DNA from: an uncultured Clostridia bacterium
GTDB lineage: Bacteria; Bacillota; Clostridia; UBA1381
Direction of reading: 5' to 3'
DNA: 64,000 nt
NCBI GenBank assembly: GCA_947631085.1
Contig: CANRJY010000008.1
Location: 1-64,000, forward strand
Positions within the stretch are counted from its first letter, which is position 1; every line of letters starts with the position of its first letter. This document shows positions 1 to 7,591 of the stretch, piece after piece. The notes under the pieces were generated by a model. The model was not told the DNA's origin and searched no databases. It saw only the letters and a list, made by a program, of their open reading frames with translations. Both the position numbers and the translations under genes were made by a program.

Positions 1-65
1 TACAGGTCGAGCGAAACCTCTGCCTCAAAGTCCGATTCTTTTAAAATTTCCAAATTATTACTCAT
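1..65 (-). CDS. hypothetical protein, N-terminal end only (runs off window)
   Basis: Only the first 21 residues are inside the window (MSNNLEILKESDFEAEVSLDL). The ATG at 65 sits behind a strong ribosome binding site (AAGGAAGGGG) and directly after the stop codon of the 28-codon ORF upstream, which argues for translational coupling. Too little is visible to assign a family. It belongs to the AT-rich minus-strand gene chain of the putative mobile element. Confidence 0.5.
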   Translation of the reverse strand, partial: MSNNLEILKESDFEAEVSLDL

Positions 66-152
66 TTATGCCCCTTCCTTCCATATCTTTTGGCTAAATA
101 ACAACGCCCCATTTTTCTTGTCTTGCTTTTCCTGTATCTCTTTAACTATCAT
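66..152 (-). CDS. candidate 28-residue small protein
   Basis: This ORF is too short for the ORF track and reads MIVKEIQEKQDKKNGALLFSQKIWKEGA. Its ATG overlaps the preceding stop in a TAATG arrangement, and its own stop is followed immediately by the ATG of the next gene. That stop/start chaining is the main evidence that it is translated. The peptide is charged and lysine-rich with no recognisable domain. It could also be only a coupling device for the downstream gene. Confidence 0.35.
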   Translation of the reverse strand: MIVKEIQEKQDKKNGALLFSQKIWKEGA

Positions 153-274
153 TAAAATACCACACTCTGCACTTTTTCAACTGCTAACCCATCAACGTAT
201 TCTCTAAACTTCTCTATGTCCTCAACGCTTATGCCTACTTTTTTGCATAACTCATAACTCCACGAATTAAAAAG
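152..274 (-). other. coding-like 40-codon extension in frame behind the UGA of the 346-aa ORF
   Basis: The frame stays open for 40 more codons after the TGA that ends the upstream gene (context TTT TGA CTT), giving LFNSWSYELCKKVGISVEDIE and onward to QSVVF, then TAA. The translation looks like ordinary protein, and its TAA overlaps the ATG of the next small ORF (TAATG). No ATG, GTG or TTG with a ribosome binding site begins this frame. It must therefore be reached by UGA readthrough, or the UGA is a mutation splitting an originally longer gene. Confidence 0.4.
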
Positions 275-1294
275 TCAAAACTCCCAATAGTCGTCCATAT
301 CTTGCGCCTCTTCTTTTGCTTCATTCACTCCTTCGTTCAACAAGTCCTCTATTGTTCCAACTAACCCTTGACGTTCAAACGTATATACCCACTCTATACT
401 GCAGAACTCCCTGAACTTTTGAAAATGAGGCATAGGTGCTATTTCATAATCCATATCCTCAAACTCAAAAGTAGGGTTGTTTAATACAAACTCGTCGTAT
501 GCCTTTATGTCTGCCTGAATTTTTGCCTTAAATACACCATTTGACACCTCGATGCTGTCTGCGTGATGTATATATAAATCCCACATCACATGGTTTAAAA
601 TCCCCGCTGTGTTAGGGTTATATATAAGTTCAACCATCTTTTTTCTTTTGAAGCCGTCCACTCTATCCTCGTAGTTATAGTATGTCAATGTATAAAAGTC
701 CGGCACCCTTATATACGCACTCTGCTCAACAAGCGTATCCATTATATACTGAAAGTTTGCATCCTCGAATATCTCCGTATTTACAACCAAACCCTCCTCA
801 ATAAATGGAACATCTGCACCACTTAACCTCTTATACTTCTTAAACCCCTCTTTTTCTCTATATAACTCCACAAAATAGTCCTTTTTCTCATATATACCGT
901 TACTTTTACTATAAATAAAAAGAGAAGGCATAATAGGTGGGAGTTGTGTTGAGTTTGTATGATAGGCACAATCTATCGTCTCATATATTCTATTTATGCA
1001 ATCTGTCAAATTATCATAAAAAAATACGTCTGTCAATATATACTTTTGTCTGCTACTCACAAAAGGTGCTGCTGGCATATAATACCCATTTACCACCATT
1101 AAAGTACCCAACACACAACTTCCACCCTCTACATCATCCAACTTATTATATACGTTATTTAACCAACGAGGACGTATATTATCTTTTGTCATATTCTCTT
1201 TTATCCACTCTGCACGCGAATCTATATCAAACCCAGCGTTTACACTTATATCCTCTATAACTTTATTTAATGGATACACAACTTTTCCAAACAT
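275..1294 (-). CDS. hypothetical protein (mobile-element gene)
   Basis: An AT-rich ORF of about 340 residues that I do not recognise. It is soluble in appearance, rich in aromatic and acidic residues, with no signal peptide or membrane segment, and ends in an acidic stretch (EAKEEAQDMDDYWEF). I chose the ATG at 1294 (MFGKVVYPL) because AAAAGGGG lies about 8 bases upstream; the track start at 1315 and the ATG at 1300 are alternatives. It follows the HNH gene after about 20 bases, so the two are probably cotranscribed. The in-frame extension past its UGA stop is listed separately. Confidence 0.7.
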   Translation of the reverse strand: MFGKVVYPLNKVIEDISVNAGFDIDSRAEWIKENMTKDNIRPRWLNNVYNKLDDVEGGSCVLGTLMVVNGYYMPAAPFVSSRQKYILTDVFFYDNLTDCINRIYETIDCAYHTNSTQLPPIMPSLFIYSKSNGIYEKKDYFVELYREKEGFKKYKRLSGADVPFIEEGLVVNTEIFEDANFQYIMDTLVEQSAYIRVPDFYTLTYYNYEDRVDGFKRKKMVELIYNPNTAGILNHVMWDLYIHHADSIEVSNGVFKAKIQADIKAYDEFVLNNPTFEFEDMDYEIAPMPHFQKFREFCSIEWVYTFERQGLVGTIEDLLNEGVNEAKEEAQDMDDYWEF

Positions 1295-1315
1295 TATCAT
1301 CGCCCCTTTTCTCAA

Positions 1316-2401
1316 TTACGCCGCGTTCCTTCTAAAATTTAAGTCATCCTGCAACTTCCTGGCTTTTGGCACCCTATTCATAAAGAGGTCAAAGTAATCG
1401 TAATACTCATACTCTTTCCCGTTTTTCTTATCCTCGTTGCACTTACGTGTCAAAAGCTGCAAGTTATCTACCTTGTTGTCATTATAAACCCCGTTTTTAT
1501 GGTCTATCGTCAGTATTGAATTCGACTCCATTATTGTGTATTTAACAGCTTCCAAACCATACACCAACAAGGCAACAAGATTATGTACCCGTATTGTGCG
1601 ATTGTGACCATCTACTGTATGGTCTAAATCAACAGTCCTCCAGTCAGTGTTGTCCCCTTTATTAGACCTTCTCTTGTTGTGTTCGTTCAATTTATAAGGC
1701 ACCAATAATTCATGTTCTTCACCAAACGCCTTCCTTATTATGTCAACCCACTTGCCACTATGTCCACCTTTAATGCTTGACTTTTCATCTTCAACTTTAA
1801 CACTCCAGAAGGTATATCCACCTTCTGCTCTTATATCAAAACCAGTTATTCTATAAAAACTACCCAGTGTGCCTTTTATATCTAAACTCCAAACCCTTCC
1901 CATTATAGGGTTAACTAACAGCATACGCCTTCCATAATAAGTTAGAAAATAGGGAAGGTCAGTATTGAGTTTTTCACTTTTTCCCGCGTTTCCAATAGGT
2001 AGGCGGTTCTTCCATAATTCCCACGCAACCCCAAACCTTCCGCGTATTGTATCATTCCCAAGCACTGTCGCATAAAATGAACTTTCGAGGGCATTATAAA
2101 AGAAACTATCATCAATATAACCCAAATACTGCTTTCTGTACACCTCACTGGGACTCTTTATAGTTAGGTATTCAGTGATAGGTGTCAATAATCTACTATC
2201 AACCCAACGATTGCGAAGATAACCCATAACAATATTCTCAACACTTTGAACATAACCCCTGTCTATTGACTCTATTCCGTTTATTGAAATATCGCTATTT
2301 AGACCGCGATTTAATACAAATACAATCTCTCCACTTTCAAACGACTTTTTTACACTCTGCAAATATTCCTCTAATGTTTGACCTTCTGTAAGGTTGAACA
2401 T
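1316..2401 (-). CDS. HNH endonuclease domain protein
   Basis: The C-terminal part carries a phage and intron-type HNH signature: RTIRVHNLVALLVYG followed by TIDHKNGVYNDNKVDNLQLLT (about residues 296-322), matching the usual V-H-x-L-V-A ... N/D-H-x-x-G-x-x-x-D-N-x-x-x-N-L-x-x-x-T pattern of HNH_3 nucleases. These are metal-dependent DNA nucleases, often mobile. The N-terminal 250 residues have no recognisable family. The start at 2401 (MFNLTEGQ) is preferred over the track start because AAAGGTGGGTG lies just upstream. It sits between an RHH protein and an orphan gene, consistent with a phage or integrative-element setting. Confidence 0.75.
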   Translation of the reverse strand: MFNLTEGQTLEEYLQSVKKSFESGEIVFVLNRGLNSDISINGIESIDRGYVQSVENIVMGYLRNRWVDSRLLTPITEYLTIKSPSEVYRKQYLGYIDDSFFYNALESSFYATVLGNDTIRGRFGVAWELWKNRLPIGNAGKSEKLNTDLPYFLTYYGRRMLLVNPIMGRVWSLDIKGTLGSFYRITGFDIRAEGGYTFWSVKVEDEKSSIKGGHSGKWVDIIRKAFGEEHELLVPYKLNEHNKRRSNKGDNTDWRTVDLDHTVDGHNRTIRVHNLVALLVYGLEAVKYTIMESNSILTIDHKNGVYNDNKVDNLQLLTRKCNEDKKNGKEYEYYDYFDLFMNRVPKARKLQDDLNFRRNAA

Positions 2402-2480
2402 GATAATCACCCACCTTTTGTAGTTTAGTCTTATCATCCTTAACTATTGAAACGCTTATTTAACCCCTCGTCTTTACTTT

Positions 2481-2636
2481 TCACTGCTCGTCTCCTTTCA
2501 ATTTTTTGAAGTAGTCATTAATTATGAGATTTACCAAGGCTGAAACATTGATGCCTAACCTGTTCGCTTGCTCTTTTAGCTCTCTCTTTTTTCTATCGCT
2601 CAATAACACATGCAAGGCGCTCCTTCTTTTTTCCAT
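2481..2636 (-). CDS. ribbon-helix-helix (Arc/CopG-like) small DNA-binding protein
   Basis: This 51-residue ORF is missing from the track. It reads MEKRRSALHVLLSDRKKREL and continues KEQANRLGINVSALVNLIINDYFKK. A short basic strand, then two helices with the G-x-N/S-x-S-x-L-V turn, is the ribbon-helix-helix fold of Arc, CopG and antitoxin repressors. The ATG has a strong ribosome binding site (GGAAGGGGG). It sits upstream of the HNH gene in the same direction and may regulate this element's genes or act in its replication or transfer control. Confidence 0.7.
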   Translation of the reverse strand: MEKRRSALHVLLSDRKKRELKEQANRLGINVSALVNLIINDYFKKLKGDEQ

Positions 2637-2767
2637 TTTCTATCGCCCCCTTCCAAATTTCTACCTTGTCTCCTGCTTTCATCATATTATAATTTCTACT
2701 GTCCACCTTTTGATTTTTTATGTTGAAGTTAGTTTATATGTGCATCATTTCTACGCATTTATGTCCA

Positions 2768-2794
2768 CAAAAAAAGGGCATTATGCCCTTTTTC
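2768..2794 (-). terminator. intrinsic terminator after the 2813-3514 gene
   Basis: The minus strand reads AAAAAGGGCATAATGCCC followed by a run of T, a short perfect hairpin with a U-tract. It is almost symmetric, so it could also act on the plus strand. Confidence 0.75.
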
Positions 2795-2812
2795 CCTTGT
2801 ATTATCAATATT

Positions 2813-3514
2813 TTATATTCTAACGCTGACCTCTACCCATTCTTCGCCTTTTGCCTCTCGCCCGATTATATTAACCTCTGCCTTTTCTTTTCCATACATA
2901 ACCCACAAACACGATGTATCATATTCCCAACAACCCCGCTCATCACTCCATTTCTTTTCATTAAAGACCTCTTTTAATTCTACCAGTTTGCGCTTTATGG
3001 TGTCTATATTATCAGTATATATGAATACCTCGTCTCTATCTTCAAAACCAAGCGCCCATATATCTGCCCAAACCTTTAACTTGTCTATGTTCTCTATATC
3101 ATTATATTCCCCAATGATTGCCATTGATAAGTCCTTGTTTTCTACCCAAAACCTTACCTCTTGATTTAAGAAGTATAGGCGTAATTCTTTGATACTGTCG
3201 AAATGCTCTGCGTATGCCTTATGGACACGCTTTATAAACCCCTCGTCTGACAAAGTAGAAAACGTGTAAACCTCTTTTTCTGTTATTTCTCTATCATAGT
3301 CCGTATTTGAGTATTCGCTGTATAAAACAAACGATTTACACTCAAAATCTGCATCTATAACCCCAAAAGGTATCCTACAATTTGATGTAAGTGTTGTATT
3401 CCTGCCATAACTAACAGTTGCACTATTTAACACAGAATCCACCCACTTTTCCACATTCCTTTTATGCTTTGAAATACCCACTACTCGTAGTATTTGCCTT
3501 AAAGTACGCTGCAT
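2813..3514 (-). CDS. hypothetical protein (mobile-element gene)
   Basis: About 233 residues, no recognised domain. It is soluble with alternating charged and aromatic stretches (DYDREITEKEVYTFSTLSDE, RFWVENKDLSMAIIGEYND). The sigma-A-like promoter at 3539-3567 starts transcription only a few bases before GAAGGAAGG. The ATG at 3514 (MQRTLRQ) then has the better spacing, whereas the track start is a GTG at 3523 almost touching the binding site. A terminator follows, so it appears to be a single-gene unit inside the element. Confidence 0.65.
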   Translation of the reverse strand: MQRTLRQILRVVGISKHKRNVEKWVDSVLNSATVSYGRNTTLTSNCRIPFGVIDADFECKSFVLYSEYSNTDYDREITEKEVYTFSTLSDEGFIKRVHKAYAEHFDSIKELRLYFLNQEVRFWVENKDLSMAIIGEYNDIENIDKLKVWADIWALGFEDRDEVFIYTDNIDTIKRKLVELKEVFNEKKWSDERGCWEYDTSCLWVMYGKEKAEVNIIGREAKGEEWVEVSVRI

Positions 3515-3538
3515 TTCCCACACATCCTTCCTTCTTCT

Positions 3539-3567
3539 ATATTAACGCAAGAATGATTGGGTGCCAA
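3539..3567 (-). promoter_or_regulatory. sigma-A-type promoter for the 2813-3514 gene
   Basis: The minus strand reads TTGGCA, 17 bases, TAATAT. It lies just upstream of a GGAAGG ribosome binding site. Confidence 0.6.
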
Positions 3568-3932
3568 GGCCTTTTCGTAAAAAGGAATGTTACGAAATCT
3601 TTACGCTCTATAATTCTCTAAATCTCTTATTTACGAAGCCACTGTTCCTTATTCATAACAAGAGAGTATATTTCTTACTGTAGTTGATTTTCTTTGTTTC
3701 TTTGCCAACGTCCTGGAAACGTCAATGTTACTTGATGTATTTTTCTGATTTAGAGAATTTTGAAAGTCCCTCATATTAATACCTCACAACTGTAGTAATT
3801 TATGTCCACTCACGAAAATTTATCTTCAAAAGTTCTCCTCAACTGTAGTGAATTATTGAAATGGCGGGGCAAAAAAATTTTTAGAAGTGAGCAGTATGAT
3901 TTAGTACAGCCGTTCTATATTGAGCAGGCCTT
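3568..3932. other. non-coding stretch with inverted and repeated short motifs
   Basis: No convincing gene is seen; the plus-strand 111-aa ORF overlapping its end is a shadow. The stretch holds a 13-bp inverted repeat (AATTCTCTAAATC at 3612-3624 and GATTTAGAGAATT at 3747-3759). It also has three ACTGTAGT motifs around 3677, 3789 and 3840, two of them as CAACTGTAGT followed by AT-rich sequence, and two AATGTTAC motifs. Such clustering is typical of replication or recombination control regions of mobile elements, but none is proven. Confidence 0.5.
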
Positions 3933-4202
3933 TTATATTTTAGTATCAATAAGACTGCTCCAAACAGCACATAAGGCATTGTATGTCTGGCAGAAGGTAA
4001 AATTTTCCTGTATTTCTGAAATCCTAACGAACGCATTAAAAACTACGTCCCGCACTTCATTATACGCCTTTTTCTTTATCTTGCCATCCTCTGCCAGCTT
4101 TTTTAATTCTACCTCTGTTTCTTCTAGCAACTCTTGATAAACCCCCAATGCCGCAATATCTGTCGCCGTAGCCATAGAGTAGCATAGATTTCTTATATCC
4201 AT
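3933..4202 (-). CDS. small hypothetical protein at the element end
   Basis: 89 residues, mostly helical and charged in the middle (ELLEETEVELKKLAEDGKIKKKAYNEVRD), family unknown. The ATG at 4202 is preceded by GTGAGGG. Upstream lies a sigma-A promoter whose -35 is embedded in a 16-bp palindrome, suggesting repressor control. As the first gene inward from the tRNA-Thr end it occupies the position often held by excisionase or regulator genes, but there is no sequence support for that role. Confidence 0.55.
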   Translation of the reverse strand: MDIRNLCYSMATATDIAALGVYQELLEETEVELKKLAEDGKIKKKAYNEVRDVVFNAFVRISEIQENFTFCQTYNALCAVWSSLIDTKI

Positions 4203-4240
4203 TATTAACCCTCACTTTCTTTTTAATATCTTCTTAATAT

Positions 4241-4270
4241 ATATTACCGCACACGTTGACTATAGTCAAC
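4241..4270 (-). promoter_or_regulatory. promoter overlapped by palindromic operator
   Basis: The minus strand has TTGACT, 17 bases, TAATAT. The -35 lies inside the perfect 16-bp palindrome GTTGACTATAGTCAAC (4255-4270). A dimeric repressor bound there would block the 89-aa gene. Confidence 0.65.
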
Positions 4271-4327
4271 TATTGTTCGTGATGCACAAAAAGAAGGGGT
4301 TGTTTTTGATAGGTTGAGAGTTTGCCC

Positions 4328-4349
4328 TTTTGTTGAAATTTCAACAAAA
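4328..4349. repeat. 22-bp perfect palindrome
   Basis: TTTTGTTGAAATTTCAACAAAA is perfectly self-complementary with no loop, so it is more likely a protein-binding site than an RNA terminator. It lies between the element promoter and the tRNA gene. Confidence 0.7.
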
Positions 4350-4398
4350 ACACGAAATTATACCATAAATAAAACAAACTTTTTCCAATCTGAGAAGG

Positions 4399-4427
4399 GC
4401 GCTGATGCAAAAAGTTTGCATCAGTGC
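4399..4427. repeat. stem-loop near the tRNA end of the element
   Basis: GCGCTGATGCAAA, three bases, TTTGCATCAGTGC forms a 13-bp stem with one G-T pair. No U-tract follows on either strand, so it is unlikely to be an ordinary terminator. Confidence 0.55.
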
Positions 4428-4445
4428 TGAATAAGGACAAAAAAG

Positions 4446-4480
4446 AAAAGTCGCATAAACGTAGTGTTTATGCGACTTTT
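4446..4480 (-). terminator. tRNA-Thr terminator
   Basis: A 15-bp perfect stem (AAAAGTCGCATAAAC / GTTTATGCGACTTTT) with a five-base loop lies directly downstream of the tRNA 3' end. Confidence 0.85.
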
Positions 4481-4482
4481 TG

Positions 4483-4559
4483 TGGAGCTGACGACGGGAG
4501 TCGAACCCGTGAGCCTCTTCATTACCAATGAAGTGCTCTGCCTACTGAGCTACGTCAGC
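4483..4559 (-). tRNA. tRNA-Thr (anticodon GGU)
   Basis: A complete cloverleaf reads on the minus strand: acceptor GCTGACG/CGTCAGC, anticodon stem CTTCA/TGAAG with loop TTGGTAA (anticodon GGT), T-arm ACGGG-TTCGACT-CCCGT, discriminator T and encoded CCA. A consensus promoter lies 20 bases upstream and a terminator just downstream. The AT-rich foreign-looking block begins immediately beyond its 3' end, the usual side for tRNA-targeted integration. Confidence 0.97.
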
Positions 4560-4578
4560 ATTCTTTCGCGACTATAAT

Positions 4579-4607
4579 ATTATAGTATATTTTCATTCGT
4601 TTGTCAA
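4579..4607 (-). promoter_or_regulatory. consensus sigma-A promoter of tRNA-Thr
   Basis: TTGACA, 17 bases, TATAAT on the minus strand: a perfect match in both hexamers and spacing. Confidence 0.9.
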
Positions 4608-4638
4608 TACTAAATCTCCCGTTTTTTTATTTGCTCCC

Positions 4639-5451
4639 CTATGCCGTGTCTCCGCTGTCCGTTACGCTGAAACTGTATGCCGCGTTTAACTCACCTATCC
4701 AACTGTCCGGATTTTTATAGCCTATGATTATTGTCTTTTCCCCAGGTACGGACATATCAAACCCGCCTGTTATTATCGAATATTCGCCGGGCGTTAACTG
4801 TCTTTTGCCGCTGGTGCCGATCAGGGTCACCGATAAATCGGCAAACAGGAGCTTTAAATTGTCGCCGTTGGCAAATACCATTTTTTCCGGCTGAGATGCG
4901 TCCAGTATATGATTTATTTCGTATTCGCCTGTTCCGCTTACGGATATGCCCTTTATTTTTCCGAGCGTCCTTTCCGGTAAAACCGTGTCAATGTATGCCG
5001 GAGTTTTTACGGGCTGTTCTATTTTATCATGCTTTGTACAGTATATTCTCAGTCCGTCGCCGCCGCGCTCCGTCCTGTAATCGGAAATGTCAAGCTTTGC
5101 GTCGCCTATTTTCTGCTTTATTGAGGTCATGATCGCGCTCGATGTGCCTGTGTTTATTAAATCGTACCAAAACCCCGTGCCGTCGTTTTCAAGTCTTACC
5201 TCGATCTCCGAAGCTATCCTGCTTATATTCCGCTCGCATTTTTCTCTTGAGCCGTTATCCAGTACCTTGCCAAACGACGCCGCCAAAATAAAACCGACAA
5301 AAGCGGCTATGAACACCGGAACGAATATTTCCGCCCACGGGATCTTTATTCTTTTCTTTGCGTTTTGCTTTGCCGCATAAGGATTTTTGCGGAGCCTTTT
5401 TGTTTGCTCCTTTATTTTTCGGAGAAGCTCCGTCCAAAATTCTTTTTTCAA
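4639..5451 (-). CDS. hypothetical membrane-anchored protein
   Basis: 270 residues. A basic cytoplasmic N-terminus (KKEFWTELLRKIKEQTKRLRK) is followed by one membrane segment (about residues 40-62, FVPVFIAAFVGFILAASF) and a long outer part. The last 100 residues resemble a bacterial Ig-like strand pattern (LTPGEYSIITGGFDMSVPGEKTIIIGY). The family is otherwise unknown. It starts 24 bases after the MATE gene and is probably the last gene of that operon, ahead of tRNA-Thr. Confidence 0.7.
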   Translation of the reverse strand: MKKEFWTELLRKIKEQTKRLRKNPYAAKQNAKKRIKIPWAEIFVPVFIAAFVGFILAASFGKVLDNGSREKCERNISRIASEIEVRLENDGTGFWYDLINTGTSSAIMTSIKQKIGDAKLDISDYRTERGGDGLRIYCTKHDKIEQPVKTPAYIDTVLPERTLGKIKGISVSGTGEYEINHILDASQPEKMVFANGDNLKLLFADLSVTLIGTSGKRQLTPGEYSIITGGFDMSVPGEKTIIIGYKNPDSWIGELNAAYSFSVTDSGDTA

Positions 5452-5475
5452 AACATCACCGCCAATTTTCTGAGT

Positions 5476-6816
5476 TTATAATCGTCTGTATACAGTTAAT
5501 ATCATAGTTATGAAGCACGCCGCGCCGCCTATAAAGTTTGACACCGGCTCCGCCGTGAACACGCCGTTAACGCCGAGCCAATGCGGCAAAAGCAGCGTCA
5601 GCGGTATTACTATTATTACCTTTCTGAACACGGAAAAGAACATGGCCTGCTTTGAGCGTCCCAGCGCCGTGAATGTGCTTTGTCCCGCGAATTGCAGCGC
5701 CATCATAAAAAATCCGAAGAAATATATATGCATCGACGGGACTCCCACTCTCATCAAAGCGGGGTCGGTGCTGAATATTCCTATAAAGAATTTCGGCAGC
5801 AGCGATATCACCGCCCACGCCGCGGCTGTATATACTATCAGTATTACAGACAGATATCTTATCGCCTGTTTTACCCTGCCGTATTCGCCCGCTCCGTAGT
5901 TGAAGCCTATGATAGGCTGTGCGCTGTTTGAAAATCCCGTGACCGGCATCGAAAAAATTTCTCTGACGGAATTTATTATTGTCATCGCGCCTATGTACAA
6001 ATCTCCGCCGTGACGCTGGAGAGCGGCGTTGCAGGTCATCGATACAAGACTGTTGGTGACTGCCATAGTAAAGCCCGAAAGTCCGAGCGCAAGCATTTTT
6101 TTAACACGTCTGCTTACAAGCCTCAGCTTTTTGAAATTTATTCGTATATCCGCTTTCGCGCTTCTCAGGAAACGAAATGTCCACAATGCCGACACAAACT
6201 GCGATATAACGGTAGCGGCAGCCGCTCCCGACACGCCCATATCGAGCAGGAATATAAAAATCGGATCGAGTATAATATTAAGCGCCGCGCCGATGACGAC
6301 CGTCATCATACCCGTTTTTCCGAATCCCTCGGCGTTGATGAAGCTGTTAAGCCCCAGCGTCATCATCACGAATATATTTCCCATTAAATATATTGCCGTA
6401 TATGATCTCGCATACGGCAGCGTATCCTCGCTCGCTCCGAGCAGCCGAAGCAGAGGCGTTTTAAATATCTGCCCGAAAACGGTCAGTATTACGCTTAAAA
6501 TTATCAGAAGCGTGACGCTGTTTCCCAGGATGCCCTCAGCCTCGTCTCTGTGTCCTGCGCCGCGCTCTATCGAAAACAGCGGCGCTCCGCCCATTCCCAC
6601 GAGATTGGCGAATGCCGTAACCATAGTGATGAGCGGCAGACATACTCCGAGAGCCGTCAGCGCCAGCGTCGCTCCGTCGCCTATTCTGCCTATGTATATC
6701 CTGTCGATTATGTTGTACAAAACATTCACAAGCTGCGCCAGCGTCATAGGCACAGCGAGCGATATCATATTTGACAGTATACTTCCCTTAGAGAAGTCGT
6801 TCTTTGTACCCTCCAT
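5476..6816 (-). CDS. MATE family efflux transporter
   Basis: A 446-residue polytopic membrane protein, the normal length for MATE exporters with 12 membrane helices in two halves. The family hallmark is seen in the N-terminal half (SLAVPMTLAQLVNVLYNIIDRIYIGRIGDGATLALTALGVCLPL) and echoed in the second half (PIIGFNYGAGEYGRVKQAI). Members export drugs or metabolites using Na+ or H+ gradients; the substrate cannot be read from sequence. Its ATG shares one base with the stop of the HAD gene (TAATG), so the two are translationally coupled. Confidence 0.9.
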   Translation of the reverse strand: MEGTKNDFSKGSILSNMISLAVPMTLAQLVNVLYNIIDRIYIGRIGDGATLALTALGVCLPLITMVTAFANLVGMGGAPLFSIERGAGHRDEAEGILGNSVTLLIILSVILTVFGQIFKTPLLRLLGASEDTLPYARSYTAIYLMGNIFVMMTLGLNSFINAEGFGKTGMMTVVIGAALNIILDPIFIFLLDMGVSGAAAATVISQFVSALWTFRFLRSAKADIRINFKKLRLVSRRVKKMLALGLSGFTMAVTNSLVSMTCNAALQRHGGDLYIGAMTIINSVREIFSMPVTGFSNSAQPIIGFNYGAGEYGRVKQAIRYLSVILIVYTAAAWAVISLLPKFFIGIFSTDPALMRVGVPSMHIYFFGFFMMALQFAGQSTFTALGRSKQAMFFSVFRKVIIVIPLTLLLPHWLGVNGVFTAEPVSNFIGGAACFITMILTVYRRL

Positions 6817-7478
6817 TATCTTCCCTTCAAATCAATACCTTCAAAAAACTCCTTCGCCTCGTCAAGATCCTTGAGCTTCGCGCAGAGTATCTTATCAAAT
6901 TCCGCGTCGGACTGCCATAGATCCGGAATCATTATAGGCTTTAATCCCGCGCTGTGCGCCGATAACAGACCGTTTCTCGAATCCTCGAGCGCGTACGTCT
7001 CGGACGGCTCAGCGCCTATCGCCGCGCAAGCCGTGAGATATATATCGGGCTCCGGCTTTGATTTTTTCACTTTGTCGCCGCCTATAACGGCTGAAAAATA
7101 CTTATCCACGCCGGTGCTTTCGAGGCGTTTCATCACGTCGGCTGTTTTTGTTGACGACGCGACCGCCATTTTATAGCCCTGTCCGCTTAAATACTCAAGC
7201 AGATTATACAGTCCCTTCTTCACCGGAACGCCGTTTTTCGCGTAATAGTCCTCAAGATACTCGTCCGTATAACGGTCGAGCGCGTCATGGTCGTAATCGT
7301 CGCCGAACTCGTCGTGCCATACCTTTCTCACCATGTCGTTATTAAGCCCGAGCGAGCGCATTATCATAAATCCCGCCTTGCCGATCCCTATCTTTTCGCC
7401 GGCATAATTCCACGCGTCAACAAACACGCGCTCGGTATTGAACATCAATCCGTCCATATCAAAAATTACAGCCTTCAT
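6816..7478 (-). CDS. HAD family hydrolase, beta-phosphoglucomutase-like phosphatase
   Basis: 220 residues. HAD motif I is FDMDGLMFNTE (Asp nucleophile and acid/base Asp), motif II VASSTK, motif III the lysine region KVKKSKPEPDIYL, and motif IV ALEDSRNG. The helical cap between motifs I and II places it in the beta-phosphoglucomutase/phosphatase subfamily, which acts on small sugar or nucleotide phosphates in the cytoplasm. It is coupled to the MATE gene, so the hydrolase might act on something related to the exported compound. That link is inference only. Confidence 0.88.
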   Translation of the reverse strand: MKAVIFDMDGLMFNTERVFVDAWNYAGEKIGIGKAGFMIMRSLGLNNDMVRKVWHDEFGDDYDHDALDRYTDEYLEDYYAKNGVPVKKGLYNLLEYLSGQGYKMAVASSTKTADVMKRLESTGVDKYFSAVIGGDKVKKSKPEPDIYLTACAAIGAEPSETYALEDSRNGLLSAHSAGLKPIMIPDLWQSDAEFDKILCAKLKDLDEAKEFFEGIDLKGR

Positions 7479-7552
7479 ATTTTCCCTCCGCGTCGATTTT
7501 ATACATTATACCACAGCCGCGGTCAATTTTCAAGCCTTTTTGCCCGCAATAA

Positions 7553-7583
7553 ATTCAAAAGCCGCCGTTTGGGGACGGCGGCT
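7553..7583 (-). terminator. terminator after the GGDEF gene
   Basis: AGCCGCCGT / ACGGCGGCT hairpin with a short T-tract on the minus strand, between the GGDEF and HAD genes. It would partly separate the two transcription units. Confidence 0.75.
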
Positions 7584-7591
7584 CTCTTTGC

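Noticed and set aside
2550-2670. Second short minus-strand ORF (MKAGDKVEIWKGAIENGKKK...) overlapping the RHH gene start
   Set aside because: About 30 codons, no ribosome binding site, and it overlaps the RHH gene, which has a strong site and a recognisable fold.
3802-4137. 111-aa plus-strand ORF at the element end
   Set aside because: It overlaps the 89-aa minus-strand gene, which has promoter, operator and binding site; the plus ORF has none of these.
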